A stretch of DNA of 64,000 nucleotides, taken from Hwanghaeella grinnelliae. Its GTDB lineage: Bacteria; Pseudomonadota; Alphaproteobacteria; UBA8366; Aestuariispiraceae. Shown one piece after another: positions 59,852-64,000 of the stretch; within the stretch, counting starts at the first letter, position 1, and each line of letters starts with the position of its first letter. The translations under genes and the position numbers were made by a program. The stretch spans positions 682,001 through 746,000 of the forward strand of contig NZ_SADE01000001.1 of assembly GCF_004005845.1 (NCBI RefSeq). The letters run 5' to 3'. Below the pieces are notes generated by a model. It searched no databases and had not been told where the DNA came from. It saw nothing but the letters and a program-made list of their open reading frames with translations.

Positions 59852-60994
59852 ATGTCCAATTTGGTTGTCGCCGAAAGCACCGAATTGACCATGATCGACG
59901 AAGAGCAGCTGGTCACCATGATGGTCGATAATCAGTTGTTTGGTATTCCGATCTTGAAGGTCCAGGACATCGTTGAGCCGTCTCAGATCACGCCGGTGCC
60001 CTGTGCGCCCAGCGCGATCGCGGGGGTATTGAACTTGCGCGGACGTATCGTCACGGTCATCGACCTGCGTGAACTTCTCGGCGCGAAGGAAGAAGATGCC
60101 CGCCGTCAGATGAGTGTGACGATCGAGCACAAGGGCGACCTCTATACCCTTCTTGTCGATTCGATCGGCGATGTCCGCTCGCTGCCTAAGCGTGATTTCG
60201 ACAAGCCGCCGGCGACGCTGGACGAGAATATGCGGCGCCTTTGTTCCGGGGTATTCCGGTTGGAAGACAATCTTCTCGTCGTGCTGGACGTCAGCCGGAT
60301 CCTCGATGAAGAGACAATCATGAAGACGCCCCGCCGCACGCGCCGGCGCCGTGTGTTGAAAGCTGCGTCCGGTGGTAAGAAAAGCGCCAGCACGGACGAG
60401 GATGGCCCGGCAGCCGCCGAGGCCAAAGCGATTGAAGACAAACAGGACGGATCCGCACCGCGCGGCGATGCGAAAAGTGGGGTGACCTCCGCCCGCAGTT
60501 CGGCCCCTGCCAACGACACGGATACCAAGAAGCGGGAGACGAAACAGGCTAGTGCATCCAAGTCGGACAGCGCCCCGAAACCGGCGAACGCCCCAAAACC
60601 AGCTAGTGCAGGGCCGAAGCAGGCGGGCGACGCCTTGGTCGACCGGTTGGGCGGCGAAGCCAAAGTCGAGGCCTATGCAAGTTCGCTGTTCGACCTGGTG
60701 ATGGCGGACCCGATTCTGAATCATTTCGCTGAAGGTCAGGATACATGGGCGATTGCCTCGGCATTCAAATCCTACAGCCTGGCAGCGACAGGCGGTAAAT
60801 CCTCGGACAGTGTCGAGGATTTGAAAGTGGTGCTTCAACTCCTCGCCCGAGAAGAAGGATTGGATGACGATCACTTCATTGCGGTCGCAAAGCACGCCAA
60901 TGAAGTCCTGTCCAAGGATCGTGCCCCTGCACCGGCCGTGCACGATGTGCTGGAATTGATCGACAGCCTCAGGAACGAAACCGTCACGCATTAA
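59852..60994 (+). CDS. CheW-domain protein fused to a truncated-globin-like domain
   Basis: 380 aa. CheW domain at about 15-158: VTMMVDNQLFGIPILKVQDIVEP, PSAIAGVLNLRGRIVTVIDLRELLG and LLVVLDVSRILD are canonical adaptor motifs. A flexible Ala/Lys/Pro/Ser linker (about 160-258) leads to a C-terminal domain (260-376) that aligns with group-I truncated haemoglobins: LVDRLGGEAKVEAYASSLFDLVMADPILNHF and GLDDDHFIAVAKHANEVL. In the alignment I can make by eye, the proximal heme His (HbN ...VHQ...) is Leu328 (VLQ) and the B10 Tyr is Asp281; Phe292 remains at CD1. So the domain may not bind heme. ATG 59852, GAGGA upstream. Probably links receptor arrays to CheA while sensing something. Confidence 0.88.
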   Translation: MSNLVVAESTELTMIDEEQLVTMMVDNQLFGIPILKVQDIVEPSQITPVPCAPSAIAGVLNLRGRIVTVIDLRELLGAKEEDARRQMSVTIEHKGDLYTLLVDSIGDVRSLPKRDFDKPPATLDENMRRLCSGVFRLEDNLLVVLDVSRILDEETIMKTPRRTRRRRVLKAASGGKKSASTDEDGPAAAEAKAIEDKQDGSAPRGDAKSGVTSARSSAPANDTDTKKRETKQASASKSDSAPKPANAPKPASAGPKQAGDALVDRLGGEAKVEAYASSLFDLVMADPILNHFAEGQDTWAIASAFKSYSLAATGGKSSDSVEDLKVVLQLLAREEGLDDDHFIAVAKHANEVLSKDRAPAPAVHDVLELIDSLRNETVTH

Positions 60995-61010
60995 TCTCAT
61001 CGTGGGCCGG

Positions 61011-61043
61011 GCCGGCCAGTGCCGGGAAAAAACGCTGGCTGGC
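61011..61043 (+). promoter_or_regulatory. Weak hairpin between CheW-globin and histidine kinase genes
   Basis: GCCGGCCAG pairs with CTGGCTGGC (one G-U) around a 15-nt loop in the 176-bp gap. No U-tract follows the stem, so terminator function is doubtful. Confidence 0.3.
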
Positions 61044-61170
61044 AATAGTTCGTCCGAAATATTACTCGGCCGGCGCTCTGCAGCTTTACGTTGACGCGGG
61101 ATGCCTATTTACATCAGATGAATCTGATACTCTGATGGTGCCGTGATCCAGTAGAGGGTTTGGCGCAGGC

Positions 61171-63141
61171 ATGGAATACCTCCCTGAATTCAAATCGGTA
61201 CAAACCGGAAAATCCGCGGTCGACGATAAAACGACGGCCGCGTTCCCATATGGGCCCTTGGGGCGTGGGGTTTGTCGGTATGCCGCCTTTTACTGCCTTT
61301 CCGTCACTGTTCTGACGTCCGTCATTTGGTTCGTGGCGAGAGACCTGACCGCAGCGGTTTGGTGCGCGTTGGGTGTTTCCCTGATTCTCACCGCGGCTGC
61401 CGTGTTGTTATTGGGGAATAGAAAATTCTGGCCGAAACATGACGACGTAGGCGACCGCCTTACGCCTGAGGAGGCTTTGGTCGCATACGATTTGCTCTCC
61501 ACGTTGATCGATTCGATGCCGGCCAACTTCTTGGTCAAGGACAAGGAGCACAGATATATCCTGGTCAATAAGACGATGGGGGATTGGTTCGGCTGGGACC
61601 CGGCGGATGTTCTTGGCAAGCGCTTCGACGAAATTTCATGGAACAGGGATTACAGCGCTGAATTTCCGAAAATCGAGGAGGAAGACGAGCGTGTCCTGAA
61701 GACGGGCGAATCCACCGAACGGTTCTTTGAAATCGAAGGCCCGTATGGAAACTGGATCAAGCTGTTGTCGCGGCGTTTTGCGATCCGGTCCGCCGAAGGA
61801 GAAATCGTCGGTATCGCTGTCATCAACGTCGATATGACGGAACTTGAGGCAACCCGGGATGAATTCGAGGCGCTTCGGCGTGAAAGAGACCGACAGGCGT
61901 TCATTTTCAAGAACTTCTTCGAAGCACTCCCCTTTCCGGCGGCCATGAAAGATATGGACGGTCGCTTCTTGAGCGTGAATTCGCAGCTCTACAAATGGCC
62001 ACCCTTCTCCGGAACCAATATCATCGGGCGTCGTCTCGACGAGGTCATGGAATATGAAGCTGCGAAAGACTCCATAGAACTCGACGCGCAAGTTCTCCGC
62101 ACGAGGGAGCCAGGGGAAATCGAACGCGATGTACCCTATGTTGGCGAGACAACTCGAAGCGTGCGGATTCTTCGATTCCCGATTTTGGACGATGATGGCG
62201 AATTGTTTGGCCTGGGCTTGTTTAATATCGACGTGACGGATCAACGTGCAGCCGAGCGTTTGCTAAAAGACACCAATGTGGAACTGGAGCGATTGGTCAG
62301 CGACCGCACGTCCGAATTGGAAAATGCGAATGCCGAGCTGACGCGAACGCTGGATGAATTGAAGGCAACGACCGACCTGCTGATTGAATCGGACCGGATG
62401 GCCTCGCTTGGGTCCATGGTCGCCGGCATGGCACATGAAATAAACACGCCGATCGGTGTAGGGGTTACGGCTGCCAGCCTGGTTCGGGACAAGGTCGATC
62501 AATTGCAGAAAGACTTTGGGGCAGGGACGCTGACGCGGGACGGCATGACCGAATCCATGTCGGTCATTGACGAAGCGTCGGACGTGATGTTGCGCAATAT
62601 GGCGCGCGCGGATGGCCTGATACGAAGCCTGAAACAGGTCGCCGTCGATCAAACCAATCTGGAAACACGCGATGTGCAGTTAGAGCACTATATTCGCGAC
62701 GTTGAATTGAGTGTCGCCCCTGTATTACGAAAATCAGGTATTTCTATTGAAATCGACTGCCGGGCCGATCTAACCCTGTGTCTTCAACCGGGTCCTTTGG
62801 CTCAGGTTATGACAAATATCCTGATGAATTGCGTCCATCACGCCTATCCGGAAGGCGAGGGTGGCCGGATAAAGATCACGACGGTGCTTTCCGATGACGG
62901 TGTCGAAATCCGCTTTCGGGATTTCGGCGTCGGGATGGATCAGGAAACCGCCGGTCAGGCCTTCGTGCCATTTTTTACCACGCGGCGGAACAAGGGCGGG
63001 ACAGGACTGGGGCTGTCGATCGTCTACAACGTGGTGCGGTCGGTTCTGGGCGGCGATATCGCCTGTGAGAGCGTGAAAGGCAAAGGGACCCTCTTCATCG
63101 TCACCTTGCCGGCAAACTGCGTGGTCAATCAGACTGCATAA
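61171..63141 (+). CDS. PAS-domain sensor histidine kinase
   Basis: 656 aa. Two N-terminal membrane helices (about 36-54 and 62-80), then two PAS domains (about 108-224 and 246-360), each ending in a VDMTELE / IDVTDQRA C-terminal signature, a coiled coil (ERLVSDRTSELENANAELTRTLDELK) and a kinase core: H-box MASLGSMVAGMAHEINTPIGV (His422), N-box MTNILMNCVHHAYPEGEGG, G1 FRDFGVGMD, F-box and G2 NKGGTGLGLSIVYNVV. The NTPIGV type is common in kinases with NtrB-like H-boxes. No receiver domain, and no response regulator next to it. Overlaps the convergent TetR gene by 13 nt. Confidence 0.93.
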   Translation: MEYLPEFKSVQTGKSAVDDKTTAAFPYGPLGRGVCRYAAFYCLSVTVLTSVIWFVARDLTAAVWCALGVSLILTAAAVLLLGNRKFWPKHDDVGDRLTPEEALVAYDLLSTLIDSMPANFLVKDKEHRYILVNKTMGDWFGWDPADVLGKRFDEISWNRDYSAEFPKIEEEDERVLKTGESTERFFEIEGPYGNWIKLLSRRFAIRSAEGEIVGIAVINVDMTELEATRDEFEALRRERDRQAFIFKNFFEALPFPAAMKDMDGRFLSVNSQLYKWPPFSGTNIIGRRLDEVMEYEAAKDSIELDAQVLRTREPGEIERDVPYVGETTRSVRILRFPILDDDGELFGLGLFNIDVTDQRAAERLLKDTNVELERLVSDRTSELENANAELTRTLDELKATTDLLIESDRMASLGSMVAGMAHEINTPIGVGVTAASLVRDKVDQLQKDFGAGTLTRDGMTESMSVIDEASDVMLRNMARADGLIRSLKQVAVDQTNLETRDVQLEHYIRDVELSVAPVLRKSGISIEIDCRADLTLCLQPGPLAQVMTNILMNCVHHAYPEGEGGRIKITTVLSDDGVEIRFRDFGVGMDQETAGQAFVPFFTTRRNKGGTGLGLSIVYNVVRSVLGGDIACESVKGKGTLFIVTLPANCVVNQTA

Positions 63142-63788
63142 ATTTTCAGGAAACGGTCGACGCCTTTCTCCGCAATCTCTTTGATTTCCTTCTGGCTTGG
63201 CGTGTCCTGAAGCCCGATCAGAAGCTTCAAATGGATCGGGTCTTTCACCATGGCGAGGAAGTGCCAGGCAGCCTGGTTAGGGTCGTCAATGTCAAGCGTT
63301 CCCAATTCGTGCTGACGGGCAAGATAGACCGACAATTGTTCCGTTAATTTTTTGGGCCCCTTTTCAAAAAATTCCCGGCCCAATTGCGGGAAACGGCTCG
63401 CTTCCCCGATGATGATGCGGAACAGGGCCACATCCGTCTGATCGGAGATCAAGGTCAGGAAACGGCAACCCAGCACCTGCAACATCTCGGCCATTTCCGG
63501 ATCGGGGCCGGTCGCCGTTTCGGCCTTTGCCATCATCACGTCGATCTGTTCCTGGATGGCCGCGCCAAGTACGCTGCACATCTGGGACATGATGCTGTCG
63601 AACAGCGCTTCCTTGCATTCGAAATGGCTATAGACCGTTCGTTTGGACACACCGGCGCGTTCGGCGACGGCGTCCATGCTGGTCGGACCGAAACCGGTTT
63701 CCAGGAATAGCTGCTTCGCCGCGTCGATAATGGCCAAGTGCTTTTCTTGGGAGCGGGGCGGCAGATCGTTGAATTCAGTTGCAAACAT
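63129..63788 (-). CDS. TetR family transcriptional regulator
   Basis: 219 aa. HTH at about 15-60: KHLAIIDAAKQLFLETGFGPTSMDAVAERAGVSKRTVYSHFECKEALF, typical of TetR. Ligand domain follows, ending EKGVDRFLKIYAV, resembling the AefR-like C-terminal domain. ATG 63788 with TAGGATACATTT upstream. Overlaps the kinase gene end-on. Regulated genes unknown; the partial gene beyond 63798 is a candidate neighbour. Confidence 0.93.
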   Translation of the reverse strand: MFATEFNDLPPRSQEKHLAIIDAAKQLFLETGFGPTSMDAVAERAGVSKRTVYSHFECKEALFDSIMSQMCSVLGAAIQEQIDVMMAKAETATGPDPEMAEMLQVLGCRFLTLISDQTDVALFRIIIGEASRFPQLGREFFEKGPKKLTEQLSVYLARQHELGTLDIDDPNQAAWHFLAMVKDPIHLKLLIGLQDTPSQKEIKEIAEKGVDRFLKIYAV

Positions 63789-63797
63789 AAATGTATC

Positions 63798-64000
63798 CTA
63801 CACCAACTCGGCTGACCGCATCAGTAGCCATAGCACCGGGATTGGGCAAATCGGCATTTCCTTTCCGTCATAACATTGGTCGGCAAACGGCGGCCCAACG
63901 GCCGCTGTTTCGGTGATCGCCTTCGCAACAGGGTCATACGCGGCCAGGACCGGCACGGATAATATCGTCACAAAATTTTCCAATGGTAGGTCTTGTAAAG
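63798..64000 (-). CDS. Partial gene of unknown function (C-terminus, runs off the right edge)
   Basis: An open minus-strand frame reaches the window edge without a stop and ends at 63798, 9 nt before the TetR start. The visible C-terminus reads LQDLPLENFVTILSVPVLAAYDP and later CYDGKEMPICPIPVLWLLMRSAELV. No domain recognised. Same strand as the TetR gene and only 9 nt before it, so it may form an operon with it. It could also be chance coding, since only 67 codons are visible. Confidence 0.4.
   Translation of the reverse strand, partial: LQDLPLENFVTILSVPVLAAYDPVAKAITETAAVGPPFADQCYDGKEMPICPIPVLWLLMRSAELV

Noticed and set aside
61011-61043. Terminator between CheW-globin and kinase genes
   Set aside because: The stem has a long loop and no U-tract; I cannot claim termination, so the two genes may still be co-transcribed.
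59660-61045. Extension of the alpha/beta hydrolase frame upstream
   Set aside because: The upstream part is antisense to the CheW-globin gene and lacks protein-like composition; only the last 222 codons are coding.
1-64000. Riboswitches, insertion sequences, prophage or plasmid modules
   Set aside because: No transposase, integrase, phage structural or replication genes and no recognisable riboswitch fold were found by reading; the only mobility hint is the tRNA-Met repeat.

Overview
The window looks like chromosomal DNA of a high-GC alphaproteobacterium, most likely a free-living Rhodospirillales-type heterotroph (inference). Supporting this are DUF3572, DUF4169 and RHH_4 family genes, fused LivH-LivM permeases, several TRAP transporters, two large methyl-accepting chemotaxis proteins and a stand-alone motA/motB pair. 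Coding density is high, and long open frames antisense to real genes are frequent because of the GC content.

Layout. 1-1562: the end of a TRAP transporter locus (dctP, partial dctQ). 1853-3838: a low-GC stretch bounded by an intact elongator tRNA-Met gene and a 21-bp copy of its 3' end; this resembles a small island or remnant with two or three unknown genes. 4082-12449: mostly metabolic and housekeeping genes (TRIC-like channel, mnmA, class-III aminotransferase, GNAT-like protein, flavin oxidoreductase, RidA, N-formylglutamate amidohydrolase, ArsC/Spx-like). 12466-19656: a minus-strand branched-chain-type ABC transporter locus (livK, livHM fusion, livG, livF) followed by succinate-semialdehyde dehydrogenase, a cupin and an HNH protein. 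19846-25036: an acid-ceramidase-like amidase, tam, small conserved genes, a MATE pump and an RNA m5U methyltransferase. 25179-29718: motA/motB, a metallo-beta-lactamase-fold hydrolase and a GAF/HD-GYP protein (motility and second-messenger functions). 29823-31913: threonine aldolase and a LysR regulator.

32123-39361 is a sugar-acid (aldonate/aldonolactone) catabolic cluster: RraA-type aldolase, IlvD/Edd dehydratase, a FadR/FCD-type GntR regulator, an SMP-30 lactonase and a DctM-DctQ-DctP TRAP transporter. The same AT-rich palindrome, TAATATATTA, lies in front of both divergent/adjacent promoters, which suggests one regulon. 39674-46465: a second importer of TAXI/TRAP type with a flavoprotein reductase, a DJ-1/PfpI protein and an SDR enzyme. 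46803-53574: two MCPs flanking tRNA-Ser, a periplasmic unknown and SufE. 53740-64000: a GlcD-type oxidase, DUF4169, AsmA, an RHH regulator, an alpha/beta hydrolase, a CheW protein fused to a truncated-globin-like domain, a PAS histidine kinase and a TetR regulator.

Most notable observations: (1) the CheW-globin fusion, whose globin part seems to lack the proximal heme histidine; (2) an intercistronic stem-loop at every one of the four binding-protein/permease junctions; (3) the paired GntR-type operators; (4) the tRNA-Met direct repeat; (5) two near-identical palindromes flanking the HD-GYP gene, and two GTGA-N6-TCAC (Crp/Fnr-like) palindromes in promoter regions.
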